DNA from: Agromyces mangrovi
Lineage (GTDB): Bacteria; Actinomycetota; Actinomycetes; Actinomycetales; Microbacteriaceae
DNA length: 64,000 nt
NCBI RefSeq assembly: GCF_030296695.1
Contig: NZ_AP027737.1
Location: 1,798,001-1,862,000 of the forward strand
Direction: 5' to 3'
Below, one piece after another: positions 44,809 through 54,116 of this stretch. Within the stretch, counting starts at the first letter, position 1, and the number at the start of each line of letters is the position of its first letter. A model generated the notes under the pieces. The model was not told the origin of the DNA and searched no databases. It was given only the letters and a program-made list of their open reading frames with translations. Position numbers and translations under genes: made by a program.

Positions 44809-47628
44809 GTGCCCCACCTGATCTCCGCGTTCACCGCCGAGCTGCGCTCCGACTCGTCGGCCGTCGCCGCCCCCGAGCCGCGCCTGTCGTGGACGGTCGC
44901 GGCCGGCACCCCCGGCTGGCTCCAGGCGTGGGCCGAGCTGCGCCGCGGTGACGAGGTGCACCGCATCGACGGTCGGGACAGCGTGCTGGTCGACTGGCCC
45001 TTCGCACCGCTCGCCCCCGGCGAGCACGCCGAGGTGTCGGTGCGGGCGGCGTCGACGGCAGGCGCCGTGACCGACTGGAGCGCCCCGCTCGACGTGTGGG
45101 CGGCCTTCCCCGACGCCTGGGTGGCCCGGCCGATCGCGCTGCCCGACCCCGCCCGGCCGGGCGAGCCGTCGCTGCTGCGCCGGGAGTTCGTCGTCGACGG
45201 CAGGCTCGTGCGCGCGACGCTGTATTGGACCGCGCTCGGTGTGGTGGACGTCGCCCTCAACGGCGCCGAGGTGGGCGACGCGGTGCTCACCCCCGGCTGG
45301 ACGAGCTATCGCGATCGAGTGGTGCACGAGACGGCGGATGTCACGAGCGACGTTCGATCCGGTGCCAACGCCCTCGGCGCGATGCTCGGCGGCGGCTGGT
45401 TCACCGAGGAGTACCACGTGCTCACCGCGCCGAAGCGCTTCCACGGCGACCAGCCGCGCTTCGCCGCGCAGCTCGAGCTCGAGTACCGCGACGGGCGCCG
45501 CGAGGTGATCGCGACCGACGAACGCTGGCGTGCGAGCCGCGGACCGGTCGTGTCGAGCAGCCTGTACGACGGCGAGCAGGTCGATGCGCGGCGCCTCCCC
45601 ACCGACTGGGACCTGCCGGGCTTCGACGACTCCGCCTGGCCCGCAGCGGTCGTGACCGACGACTCGCTCGCCGGCGTCGAGGCGCGCATGGCGCCGCCGG
45701 TGCGACGCATCGAGACCCGCGCGCCCGTCGCGGTCACGCGCACGCCGAGCGGCCGCATCCTGCTCGACTTCGGCCAGAACCTCGTCGGCCGCCTGCGCCT
45801 GCGCGTCACCGGCCCCGAGGGCACGACCATCACCGCCCGCCACGCCGAGGTGCTCGACGACGGCGAGCTCGCGCTGCGCCCGTTGCGACGGGCGAAGGCG
45901 ACCGACTCGTTCACGCTCGCCGGCACCGGCGAGGAGGTCTTCGAGCCGCGGTTCACGTTCCACGGCTTCCGCTATGCCGACCTCGACGGCTGGCCGGGCG
46001 AGTTCGACGAGACGGCCGTCGAGGCGGTCGTGCTCGGCAGCGACCTGCGCCGCACCGGGTGGTTCGAGAGCTCGGATGCCACGCTCGACCGGTTCCACGA
46101 GAACGTCGTCTGGACGGTGCGCGGCAACTACCTCGCCGTGCCGCAGGACTGCCCGCAGCGCGACGAGCGCCTCGGCTGGACCGGCGACACCCAGCTGTTC
46201 GCGCCCACCGCGGCGTTCCTCGTCGACTGCCATGCGTTCCTGCGCTCCTGGCTGCGCGACCTCGCGATCGAGCAGCGCCGCCTCGGCGGGCTCGTGCCCC
46301 TGTTCGCGCCCGACGTCGTGCCCGGGTTCTCCGACCGCGGGCCAGTCGCCGCGTGGGGCGACGCCATCACGATCGTGCCGCGCGTGCTCGCCGACGCCTC
46401 GGGCGACCCGACGATCCTCTCCGAGTTCTACCCGGGCATGCGCGCCTGGCTCGACCTCGTGCTCGGCCGGCGCGACGACGAGGGGCTCTGGACGAGCGGC
46501 CGCCAGCTCGCCGACTGGCTCGACCCGAACGCCCCGCCCAACGCCCCGTCGCGCGGCCGCACCGACACCGACATCGTGGCGACGGCCTACCTCGCGCGCA
46601 CCGCGCAGCTCACCGCCGAGATCGCGGCGGCGCTGGGCGAGATCGACGACGCGACCCGGTTCGCCGACGCGGCTGCCGCTGCCCGCCGGGCGTTCGTCGA
46701 CGCGTTCGTCTCGCCGTCGGGCCGCATGATGTGCGACACCCAGACCGCGTACGCGCTCGCGATCGCCTTCGACCTCGTCGACGACCCCGCGCTCCGCCGG
46801 CGCGTCGGCGACCGGCTCGCGCACGTCGTGCGCCGCGACGGCTACCGCATCGCCACCGGCCTCGTCGGCACGTCGGTCATCGCCCAGGCGCTCGCCGCGG
46901 CCGGGCACGTCGACGCCGCCGAGCGCCTGCTGTTCCAGACCGAGGCGCCGTCGTGGCTGTACCCCGTCACCGTCGGCGCGACCACGGTGTGGGAGCGGTG
47001 GGACGGCCTGCGCCAGGACGGCACGCTGAACCCCGGCGCCATGGTGAGCTTCAACCACGTCGCCCTCGGCTCGGTCGCCGACTGGCTGCACACCGCGGTG
47101 GCCGGGCTCGCGCCCGACGCTCCGGGCTACCGTCGCATCCGCATCGCCCCGCACCCCCTCACCCGGCTGGTGCACGCGAACGCCAGCCACCTCACGCCGT
47201 ACGGACCGGCCGCGTCGGGCTGGGAGCGCATCGGCGACCGCGTGCGAGTGTTCGCCGAGGTGCCTGCGAACACCACTGCCGTGGTCGAACTTCCCGACGG
47301 CGCCCGGCACGAGGTCGGCTCGGGCAGCCACGAGTGGTGGTGCGAGACGGATGCCGCCCAGGCCGCGCCGACCGTCGACCTCGACGGGTCGCTGGCCGAC
47401 CTCGCCGACGCACCCGAGGCGTACCGCGCGTTCCACGCCACGTTGGCCGAACGACCGAACCGGTTCCTCGCGAACGCGGTGCGGGCGAACGCCCTGTACA
47501 CGCCCGGCCGCAGCATCCGCGACGCCCTGATCTTCGCCGACGAGGCGACCCTCGCCGCAGTGTCCGATGCGCTGCGCGACGCCCAGACCGACCCCGCACC
47601 ACAGCCCCACCCAGGAGGACCCCGATGA
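44809..47628 (+). CDS. Alpha-L-rhamnosidase, glycoside hydrolase family 78
   Basis: This 939-residue enzyme has the usual GH78 modules: N-terminal beta domains ([13 protein letters not shown], then [18 protein letters not shown] and [11 protein letters not shown]), and an (alpha/alpha)6 barrel with the hallmark [17 protein letters not shown], which contains catalytic acidic residues. The end of the barrel has [10 protein letters not shown] and [14 protein letters not shown]. It releases terminal L-rhamnose from plant glycosides or polysaccharides. No signal peptide is seen, so it acts inside the cell. Its stop overlaps the cupin start. Confidence 0.95.
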   Translation: MPHLISAFTAELRSDSSAVAAPEPRLSWTVAAGTPGWLQAWAELRRGDEVHRIDGRDSVLVDWPFAPLAPGEHAEVSVRAASTAGAVTDWSAPLDVWAAFPDAWVARPIALPDPARPGEPSLLRREFVVDGRLVRATLYWTALGVVDVALNGAEVGDAVLTPGWTSYRDRVVHETADVTSDVRSGANALGAMLGGGWFTEEYHVLTAPKRFHGDQPRFAAQLELEYRDGRREVIATDERWRASRGPVVSSSLYDGEQVDARRLPTDWDLPGFDDSAWPAAVVTDDSLAGVEARMAPPVRRIETRAPVAVTRTPSGRILLDFGQNLVGRLRLRVTGPEGTTITARHAEVLDDGELALRPLRRAKATDSFTLAGTGEEVFEPRFTFHGFRYADLDGWPGEFDETAVEAVVLGSDLRRTGWFESSDATLDRFHENVVWTVRGNYLAVPQDCPQRDERLGWTGDTQLFAPTAAFLVDCHAFLRSWLRDLAIEQRRLGGLVPLFAPDVVPGFSDRGPVAAWGDAITIVPRVLADASGDPTILSEFYPGMRAWLDLVLGRRDDEGLWTSGRQLADWLDPNAPPNAPSRGRTDTDIVATAYLARTAQLTAEIAAALGEIDDATRFADAAAAARRAFVDAFVSPSGRMMCDTQTAYALAIAFDLVDDPALRRRVGDRLAHVVRRDGYRIATGLVGTSVIAQALAAAGHVDAAERLLFQTEAPSWLYPVTVGATTVWERWDGLRQDGTLNPGAMVSFNHVALGSVADWLHTAVAGLAPDAPGYRRIRIAPHPLTRLVHANASHLTPYGPAASGWERIGDRVRVFAEVPANTTAVVELPDGARHEVGSGSHEWWCETDAAQAAPTVDLDGSLADLADAPEAYRAFHATLAERPNRFLANAVRANALYTPGRSIRDALIFADEATLAAVSDALRDAQTDPAPQPHPGGPR

Positions 47629-48050
47629 CCACGATCCGCATCTTCTCCGAGATCGAGGTGCTCGACCGCGGCGGCGCGGTCAGGACCTGGCCGCTCATCA
47701 CGAAGGACACCGCCGGCGGCGACAACGACGTGACGACCGGCATCAGCGTGTACCCGGTGGGCGCGGGCGCGCCGCTGCACTCGCACAACTGCGGCGAGCA
47801 GGTGCTGATCCTCGACGGGCAGGGCTTCGTCGAGGTGCACGACCCCGAGGAGGGGCTGATCCGTCGCGACCTCGTGAAGGACGACACCGCGTACGTGCCC
47901 GCCGACGTGTTCCACCGCTACCAGAACACGGGCGACGTGCCGATGCGCATCCTCTGGATCTACCCGGGTGCCTACGTCACCCGCACCTTCGCCGACACCG
48001 GCAAGACCGTCGAGCACCTCACCGCGGAAGACCAGATGGGCGGCCGCTGA
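47625..48050 (+). CDS. Cupin-domain protein
   Basis: This 141-residue single cupin has the metal-binding first motif around [23 protein letters not shown] (two His and a Glu) and a second motif near [15 protein letters not shown] (third His). It is translationally coupled to the GH78 gene (ATGA overlap). Plausible roles are sugar isomerase, dioxygenase or sensor of a rhamnoside aglycone, none of them decidable from sequence. A strong terminator follows. Confidence 0.88.
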   Translation: MTTIRIFSEIEVLDRGGAVRTWPLITKDTAGGDNDVTTGISVYPVGAGAPLHSHNCGEQVLILDGQGFVEVHDPEEGLIRRDLVKDDTAYVPADVFHRYQNTGDVPMRILWIYPGAYVTRTFADTGKTVEHLTAEDQMGGR

Positions 48051-48064
48051 CCGTAGCGAACACG

Positions 48065-48108
48065 CAGTCGTCCCCCGGAGCCTCGCGGCTGCCGGGGGAC
48101 GACTGTTT
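48065..48108. terminator. Strong hairpin terminator after the cupin gene
   Basis: A perfect 14-bp stem (48065-48078 with 48092-48105) is capped by an inner AGCC/GGCT hairpin with a TCGC loop and followed by TTT. It separates the convergent cupin and quinone-oxidoreductase genes. Confidence 0.88.
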
Positions 48109-48146
48109 CAGGGGAACGCGCGCACCTGGCCGCGCGGGTCGTGCGC

Positions 48147-49088
48147 TCAGGGGGTGAGCACGACCTTGCCGCCCGGATGGCCGGATGCGACGAGCCGGAG
48201 CGCGTCCTGGGCCTCGACGAGCGGGTAGGTGGCCGCGACCGGGAGCGTGATCGCTCCCTCGGCGGCGAGCCCGAGGATCACGGCGCGCAGGGGGCCGCGT
48301 CGGGCGATGGACTCGGGGCGCATGCCGGCGGAGATGTGCACGCCGGCCTCCTGCGCCGGCTTGCCGGGTGCGAGGGTCGCGATGCGGGCGGGGTCGCCCA
48401 CCAGGGCGAGCGAGACCTCGAGCGCCTCGGCCGTGCCCGCCGCGTCGACCGCGGCGTCGACGCCGCCCGGGGCGAGGGCGGTCACGCGATCGGCGAGCCC
48501 GTCGCCGTAGACCACGGGCTCCGCGCCGAACGAGGCGACCTTGTCGCGGTTCGCCTCCGACGCGGTGCCGATCACGCGCACGCCGGCGCGGCGCGCGAGC
48601 TGCACGACGAGCACGCCCACCGAGCCGGAGGCGCCGTGCACGAGCAGGGTCTCGTCCGCGCTCGCGCCCGAGAGCTCGAGCAGCTCGGCGGCGACGACGC
48701 CGACGTGCAGCAGGCCCGCGGCGGTGGTGTCGTCGACCGAGTCGGGCAGGGCGAACACGTCCTTCGCGGCGACCGTGACCTCGTCGGCGAAGGCGCCCGA
48801 GATCTTGAACGCCACGACGCGGTCGCCGACCGACACCGGTCCGGTCGCGATCTCGGTGTCAGGCCCGATCGCCGCCACCGCGCCTGCCGCTTCCTGGCCG
48901 ACCGGGAGCGGGAGCTTCGACGGGTCGGCGTTCCAGCCGCCCGCGAGGGACTTCGCGTCCGACGGGTTCACGCCCACCGCGGTCAGGCGAATGGCGACCT
49001 CGCCGGTCGCGGGGGTCGCGACCTCGGCCGGGACGAACTCGAGCGCGTCGATGCCGCCGTACTCGGGCAGCTGCCAGCGCTGCGCCAT
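48147..49088 (-). CDS. NADPH:quinone oxidoreductase-like (MDR family, zinc-independent)
   Basis: This 313-residue medium-chain dehydrogenase/reductase has VGVNPSDAKSLAGG, LPVGQEAAGAV and the NADPH motif LLVHGASGSVGVLVVQLARRAG. The zinc ligands of alcohol dehydrogenases are absent, so it is of the QOR/enoyl-reductase type. It starts two bases after the Ldh-family stop and ends the minus-strand operon 52756-48147. Likely a quinone or enone reductase; substrate unknown. Confidence 0.92.
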   Translation of the reverse strand: MAQRWQLPEYGGIDALEFVPAEVATPATGEVAIRLTAVGVNPSDAKSLAGGWNADPSKLPLPVGQEAAGAVAAIGPDTEIATGPVSVGDRVVAFKISGAFADEVTVAAKDVFALPDSVDDTTAAGLLHVGVVAAELLELSGASADETLLVHGASGSVGVLVVQLARRAGVRVIGTASEANRDKVASFGAEPVVYGDGLADRVTALAPGGVDAAVDAAGTAEALEVSLALVGDPARIATLAPGKPAQEAGVHISAGMRPESIARRGPLRAVILGLAAEGAITLPVAATYPLVEAQDALRLVASGHPGGKVVLTP

Positions 49089-49089
49089 T

Positions 49090-50127
49090 TCAGCCCACCT
49101 CCGGCACGGTGACGCCGAGCGAGCCGGCGACCTCGACGAGCTCGGTCCAGAGCTTGTCGCCGACGGGGATGCCGTCGGCCGAACGGCCCGCGGCCGTGGC
49201 CGCGCTCCGCTCGCCGGGGACGAGGATGCGCTCGACGCCGTCTGCCTTCGGCAGGTCGTGGATCGTGTCGACGGTCGCGTCGACGCCCTCGGCGAACGCC
49301 TCGGCGCCGCCGAACGCGGCGGGGTCGAGCACGATGAGCGTGGCGTTCTGACGGTGCTTCTTCTGCCCGCCGTGGTACGGCGTGAGGATCGGCGCGGCGA
49401 CGAGCACGCTCGTCAGCAGCTCGAACATGAGCGACAGCCCGGATCCCTTGGCGCCGCCGAGCGGCGTCGGCACCTTGGCGAGCTCGGGATCGGTCGTGGG
49501 CGTGCCGTCCGCGGTGGTGGCGGAGCCCTCGGGCAGCGGCGTGCCGGTGCGCTTCGCCTGGGCGATCTTGCCCATCGCGATGAGCGAGCTCGCCATGTCG
49601 AGCACGACCGGCGGCTTGGCACCGGTGCCCGGCACGGCGATCGCGAGCGGGCTGGTCGCGACGGATGCGCCGACGGCGCCCTCGTACGACATCATCGGCG
49701 ACCCGGCGGCGATGCCGACGCCCACGAGCCCCTGCTCGGCGACGAGGGAGACGTAGTAGCCGATGGCACCGGTGTGCACGGTGTTGCGCACCGACACGAC
49801 CGCGGCGCCCTGGGTCTTCGCCTTGGCGACGGCGATCTCGACGGCTCGCGTGAGGGCCACGGGGCCCGGTGCGAAGTCGGCGTCGATCACCGAGACCGCG
49901 GGCGCGGAGTCGTCGACGGTGAGGTTCGGCGTCGGGTTCGCGACGCCCTTCTCGAACATCTCCACGTAGCGGGGCACGCGCGAGACGCCGTGGGAGTCGA
50001 CGCCGCGCAGGCTCGCCCAGACGAACGACGGCGCGGCGGCGGCCGCGTCCTCCGCGGACACGCCGACGGCCTCGAAGATGTCGCGGATGAACCCCTCGAA
50101 GACAGCGGGGGAGACGGTGACTGGCAT
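49090..50127 (-). CDS. Malate/L-lactate dehydrogenase family (Ldh_2) oxidoreductase
   Basis: This 345-residue NAD(P)-dependent 2-hydroxyacid dehydrogenase of the MDH2/ComC/YlbC type has LRGVDSHGVSRVPRYVEMF (catalytic His region), VVSVRNTVHTGAIGYYVSLVAEQG and GGAKGSGLSLMFELLTSVL. Relatives act on malate, sulfolactate, ureidoglycolate or 2,3-diketogulonate. It lies between a ThDP enzyme and a quinone reductase, so it may make or use a 2-oxo acid for the former (inference). Confidence 0.92.
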   Translation of the reverse strand: MPVTVSPAVFEGFIRDIFEAVGVSAEDAAAAAPSFVWASLRGVDSHGVSRVPRYVEMFEKGVANPTPNLTVDDSAPAVSVIDADFAPGPVALTRAVEIAVAKAKTQGAAVVSVRNTVHTGAIGYYVSLVAEQGLVGVGIAAGSPMMSYEGAVGASVATSPLAIAVPGTGAKPPVVLDMASSLIAMGKIAQAKRTGTPLPEGSATTADGTPTTDPELAKVPTPLGGAKGSGLSLMFELLTSVLVAAPILTPYHGGQKKHRQNATLIVLDPAAFGGAEAFAEGVDATVDTIHDLPKADGVERILVPGERSAATAAGRSADGIPVGDKLWTELVEVAGSLGVTVPEVG

Positions 50128-50150
50128 GTGGTGTGGAGCCTTTCCCGGTC

Positions 50151-51851
50151 TCAGCGAGAGACCGCGACGTTGACGACCGCGGTCGTCCCGGAGATGACGG
50201 CGTCGGTCGCCTCGCGGAGCACGCGAGGCAGCTCCGCGGGGTCGTCGACGGCGGCGTGGTACATGTCGAACGGCGCGGCGAAGGCGCTCAGTTCGGGCTG
50301 GGTCGACAGGTCGACGCCGAGGTGGTCGTCCTCCTGCACGGCGGAGCCCTCGGGGTAGAAGCGCAGGTGGTTCATCTTCATCGACAGGTACTTCTTGTTG
50401 TTGAAGATGACGATGAGCACCGGCAGGCCGAGGTCCTTCGCGGTCATGAGCGACTGCACGATCGGGTTGTAGAGGAACGCCCCGTCGCCGACGGTGAAGA
50501 TCACGACGCCGTCCTGCACCGCGAGCTTCACGCCGAGCGCGACCGCGATGCCCTGGCCGAGGCCGCCCTGCACGTAGAAGTAGGCGTCGGGGCGGTCCCA
50601 GCCGACGTGCCGCTGCACGACCCGGCTGTGCGTGATCGTCTCGTCGACGACGGTCGCGCCGGTCTCCCGCACGATCTCGCGCAGGTGCTTCGCGAGCAGC
50701 ACGGGCTCGATGACGCCGGATGCACCGGCCGAACCCTCGGCCGACTCGGTCTTCGCCGCCCACGCGTCGTGGCCCGGCGCGTACGTGGCGGCCCGCGCGC
50801 GGAAGCGCTCGGCGTCGCCCGCCGCGAGGGTCGCCTCGCGCAGCTGCGCGAGCGTCTCGGGCAGTGCGCCCTCGAGGTAGTGGTCGGCGTTCAGCACCTG
50901 GTACACGATGTGCGGGCGCTGCGGCACCTCGTCGACGACGACCGTCTTGGCCTTCGCGGGCTTGCGGCTGGGCGGGTAGTAGGGCGCCCGGCAGTTCACC
51001 AGCAGGATCAGGTCGGCCTCGTCGACGTACGGGTCGAGCTCGCCGCCGAGGTGCAGCGGATGCCCCTTGGGGAAGTTCGCGCACACCGCGGAGCTCGGCT
51101 CGATGACGCCCACGCCGAGCGCCTCGCACAGCTCGAGCAGCGCGTCGTACCCGCCCTCCTCGCGGCCGGCCGTCTCGGTGATGACGATCGGCCGTTCGGC
51201 GGCGGCGAGCAACTCGGCCACCTCGGCGACGTCCTCCGGCGCGCTGACGCGGCGGCCGCGCGCGACGACCTCCTTGCGCTGCACGGGCGGCGGGGTCTCC
51301 TCGAGCAGGATCTCGAGCGGCACGTTCAGGTACACCGGGCCCGCGGGCTGGCGGGCGGAGAGCTCGCCGGCGCGCTTCACGAGCTCGTAGAGCACGCTCA
51401 CCGACCCGACCTGCTGCGACCACTTGGTCCACGGCTCGGCCACGGGGTGCGTGCCCCCGACGATCGAGAGGTTGCGGTACCACTGGCCGCCCGGGTCCTG
51501 CCCGGGGCCGTCGCCGTAGGTGGTCGACTCCGAGGAGGCGACCACCATCGGCACGCCCGCGAGCAGCGCGCCGTGCACGGCCATCGAGCCCTGGAGGAGG
51601 CCCGGCGTCGCGTGCAGCAGCACCGCCTGGGTGCGGCGGGTCACGAGGCCGTAGCCGGTGGCCATGCCCACGGCCACGGTCTCGTGGGTCAGGTCGAGGT
51701 AGCGGGGCGCGGGCTCACCGGCGGCTCGGCGACGAGCGAACGCCTCCCACGCCGGGGCCCACTCGGACCCCGATGAGCAGAAGACGACGTCGACGCCGAG
51801 GTCGGTGAACGCGTCGATGAGCAGCTCACCGCCGTCGTACGTCTGCGTCAT
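50151..51851 (-). CDS. Thiamine-diphosphate-dependent enzyme (benzoylformate decarboxylase/acetolactate synthase-like)
   Basis: This 566-residue ThDP enzyme has the cofactor-activating Glu in LDLTHETVAVGMATGYGL and the ThDP motif GDG...NN (FTVGDGAFLYNP to VIFNNKKYLS). The central domain holds ERPIVITETAGREEGG. The architecture fits decarboxylases or ligases of 2-oxo acids. It does not look like a true acetolactate synthase: no regulatory subunit is nearby and its operon is catabolic. The specific reaction is unknown. It starts five bases after the amidohydrolase gene ends. Confidence 0.9.
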   Translation of the reverse strand: MTQTYDGGELLIDAFTDLGVDVVFCSSGSEWAPAWEAFARRRAAGEPAPRYLDLTHETVAVGMATGYGLVTRRTQAVLLHATPGLLQGSMAVHGALLAGVPMVVASSESTTYGDGPGQDPGGQWYRNLSIVGGTHPVAEPWTKWSQQVGSVSVLYELVKRAGELSARQPAGPVYLNVPLEILLEETPPPVQRKEVVARGRRVSAPEDVAEVAELLAAAERPIVITETAGREEGGYDALLELCEALGVGVIEPSSAVCANFPKGHPLHLGGELDPYVDEADLILLVNCRAPYYPPSRKPAKAKTVVVDEVPQRPHIVYQVLNADHYLEGALPETLAQLREATLAAGDAERFRARAATYAPGHDAWAAKTESAEGSAGASGVIEPVLLAKHLREIVRETGATVVDETITHSRVVQRHVGWDRPDAYFYVQGGLGQGIAVALGVKLAVQDGVVIFTVGDGAFLYNPIVQSLMTAKDLGLPVLIVIFNNKKYLSMKMNHLRFYPEGSAVQEDDHLGVDLSTQPELSAFAAPFDMYHAAVDDPAELPRVLREATDAVISGTTAVVNVAVSR

Positions 51852-51856
51852 GTGCG

Positions 51857-52756
51857 TCAGTTCCCCGCCGTCGCCGCGGCGACGCCGACCTTCTCCGTCT
51901 CCGGGATGTCCCAGTCGAGCACCTTGCAGATGCCCTTGCCCATGATCCACTCGAGTTCCTCGGCCGAGAAGCTGAAGTACTTGGTGAACTGCTCGATCGT
52001 GTCGGTCCAGGTGAGGCCGTGGCCGAGCAGGCGGGTGATGTCGGTACCCCAGTGTGCGCGCTCCGGGCCCATCTTGTCGACGACCTCGCGCACGTACTTC
52101 TCGATGTTGAGGTTCGGGAACGGGGCGGTCGAGTAGCCGGGGATGGCCGAGACCTTGACCGAGATGTTCGGGTAGACGTGCAGGTCGGCGGTCTCCTGCA
52201 CCCAGTAGCCGATCGCGTCGTCGACGCAGCGGGCCATGATGCCCATGTGGTCGATGATGATCTTCAGGTCGGGGTGCTTCTCGGCGATCTGGCCGAGCTC
52301 GCGCTTCCAGATGGGCGCGTGCACCATCGTGGGGATGCCGAGCTTCTCGGCGATCGGCCAGTACCAGTCGTTGGTGCCGTCGATCATCCAGTTGCGGTCC
52401 TGCGGACGGTGGAAGGTCAGGCGCGTGCCGAGGATGTGCGGGTTGTCCTTGATCTCGTGCAGCAGGCGCTCGCCCTCCTCGGGGTCGTTCTGCGGGATGC
52501 GCGCCATGATGCCGAACCGGCCCGGGTACTGCTCCGACGCCTCGAGGGCGTAGTCGATGCGGTCGCCCTCCCACGACGGGGGCAGGATGAGGGCCCGGTT
52601 GACGCCGGCCTCGTCCATGAGCGACACGGCCTCCTCGGCGAGGAAGGCCTCCTCCCGGTGGCCGTTGAGACGGATGCGCTCACGCGCGCCGGGGACCCAG
52701 GGACGGTCCGGGGTCTCTTCCTTCCAGAGGTGGATCTGTGAATCGACGATGAACAA
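51857..52756 (-). CDS. Amidohydrolase-2 family hydrolase/decarboxylase with TTG start
   Basis: This 299-residue metal-dependent TIM-barrel enzyme begins MFIVDSQIHLW. Relatives read DxHxHxW there, so the first His is replaced by Gln, as in a known DSQxH subset. The remaining barrel motifs TRLTFHRPQDRN, PTMVHAP and IIIDHMGI, and the catalytic Asp in HWGTDITRLLGHG, are present. Family activities include PDC lactonase and ACMS-type decarboxylase. TTG 52756 is the only suitable start, with GAGGA upstream. It heads the four-gene operon. Confidence 0.87.
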   Translation of the reverse strand: MFIVDSQIHLWKEETPDRPWVPGARERIRLNGHREEAFLAEEAVSLMDEAGVNRALILPPSWEGDRIDYALEASEQYPGRFGIMARIPQNDPEEGERLLHEIKDNPHILGTRLTFHRPQDRNWMIDGTNDWYWPIAEKLGIPTMVHAPIWKRELGQIAEKHPDLKIIIDHMGIMARCVDDAIGYWVQETADLHVYPNISVKVSAIPGYSTAPFPNLNIEKYVREVVDKMGPERAHWGTDITRLLGHGLTWTDTIEQFTKYFSFSAEELEWIMGKGICKVLDWDIPETEKVGVAAATAGN

Positions 52757-52976
52757 CGGTATTCCTCACGTTCGAGTGCTGCGTGCCGGCGGCGGTCGTC
52801 GGCGACCGGTCTTCGGCGAGCCACGGCGGCTCCAGTGCAAGCGACGCTAACCCCGGGTCCGGAGCCCGGGCCAGCCGTACGGGCGCACGTTTAGGTTGAC
52901 GGATCGTGCACGGTTGCCCCGGAGGCCGCGTGGTTGGCTGGGGACGGGGCCCCGCGCGGGGCCCGTGAGAGGTGCC

Positions 52977-53855
52977 ATGACCGACCGAACCGCACGCGCA
53001 GACCAGGCGACGGCGCCCGGCCCGTTCCACCGGGAGGGCGCGCGCCATCGGTTCACCGCGCGCCGGGTGCACGTCGTCGACGTCGCGCAGGTCGCACCGG
53101 AGATGGCGCGGGTGCGGCTGGCCGGCTCCGATCTCGACGACTTCGCGAGCTTCGGGCCCACCGACCACATGCGCGTGTTCTTCCCCGACCCCGAGACGGG
53201 CGCACTCGTCGCCCCGGAGCCGGTCGGGCCGGGCGAGGACGGCATCGTGCGCCCCGAGGCGCCGACCCACGCACGCGACTTCACGCCGCTGCCGGCGACC
53301 GGCTGGGCCGGACCCGGCCGCGCGGTGGACGTGGACTTCTACCTGCATCCGTCGCCCGGACCCGCCTCGCGGTGGGCCGCAGGTGCCCGCCACGGCGACG
53401 AGCTGGTCGTGGTGGGGCCGCGCGGGTCGAAGCGCGCGCCGCAGGGCGCGTCGCGCGTGCTGCTCGCGTGCGACGAGACCGCGCTGCCCGCGGCCACGCG
53501 CTGGGCGGCCGAGGTGCCCAACGCCACCGCCGTGCACGTCATCGCCGTCGCGAACGACGACGGCGCCTGGATCCCGGACTACCTCGCCGAGACCTCCGGC
53601 CGCGCCGACCTCACGATCGAGCACGTGCCCGCGGGCGACGCCGACGCGGTCGTCGCCGCGATCGACGCGGCCGGCGTCGACGACGGCACCTACGTGTTCG
53701 CCGCGGGCGAGGCATCCGCCCTCGTGCCCCTGCGCCGGCACCTGCGGCGCGAGCTCGGCCTGCCCGCCGACCGGGTCGCGCTCAGCGGCTACTGGAAGCG
53801 CGGCGCCACCGCCTTCGACCACCATTCGCCCGTCGATCCGTCCGACCCGGACTGA
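52977..53855 (+). CDS. Siderophore-interacting protein (FAD ferric-siderophore reductase)
   Basis: This 292-residue flavoprotein of the SIP/ViuB family has the FAD-binding barrel segment VAPEMARVRLAGSDL, then RDFTPLP (arginine motif) and VDFYLHPSPGPASRWAAGARHGDELVVVGPRGS. The C-terminal SGYWKRG is the family end signature. It reduces Fe(III)-siderophores to release iron in the cytoplasm. GAGAGG precedes ATG 52977. It is followed 24 bases later by a tautomerase gene. A second, different SIP lies at 56 kb. Confidence 0.92.
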   Translation: MTDRTARADQATAPGPFHREGARHRFTARRVHVVDVAQVAPEMARVRLAGSDLDDFASFGPTDHMRVFFPDPETGALVAPEPVGPGEDGIVRPEAPTHARDFTPLPATGWAGPGRAVDVDFYLHPSPGPASRWAAGARHGDELVVVGPRGSKRAPQGASRVLLACDETALPAATRWAAEVPNATAVHVIAVANDDGAWIPDYLAETSGRADLTIEHVPAGDADAVVAAIDAAGVDDGTYVFAAGEASALVPLRRHLRRELGLPADRVALSGYWKRGATAFDHHSPVDPSDPD

Positions 53856-53879
53856 TCGACCCCATCCCCAGGAGGAACC

Positions 53880-54095
53880 ATGCCGCTCATCCAGATCTCC
53901 ATCGGCGAGGGCCGCACCGACGACCAGGTGCGCACGCTCGTCACCGAGCTGACCGACGCGACCGTGCGCGCCATCGGTGCTCGTCGCGAGGCGGTCAGCG
54001 TGATCGTCACGCCCGTGCCCGCGTCGCACTGGGCCAACGGCGGCACGACCATCGCCGACAAGCGCGCCGCGCGCGAGGCCGCCGCGTCGAGCTGA
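53880..54095 (+). CDS. 4-oxalocrotonate tautomerase family protein
   Basis: This 71-residue tautomerase starts MPLIQISIGEG, giving the catalytic N-terminal Pro after Met removal; conserved Arg residues follow in the body (RTDDQVRTL and IGARREAVSV). 4-OT enzymes isomerise 2-hydroxymuconate in meta-cleavage pathways, which would suit the dioxygenase operon at 28-35 kb. However, it is cotranscribed with a siderophore reductase. AGGAGG precedes ATG 53880. Confidence 0.9.
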   Translation: MPLIQISIGEGRTDDQVRTLVTELTDATVRAIGARREAVSVIVTPVPASHWANGGTTIADKRAAREAAASS

Positions 54096-54116
54096 TCCGG
54101 GCGGGCGCCCGCGGCG

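Noticed and set aside
52889..52907. Second DtxR box before the SIP gene at 52977
   Set aside because: Only the left half (TTAGGTT) matches; the right half-site reads GACGGATC and shows no symmetry.
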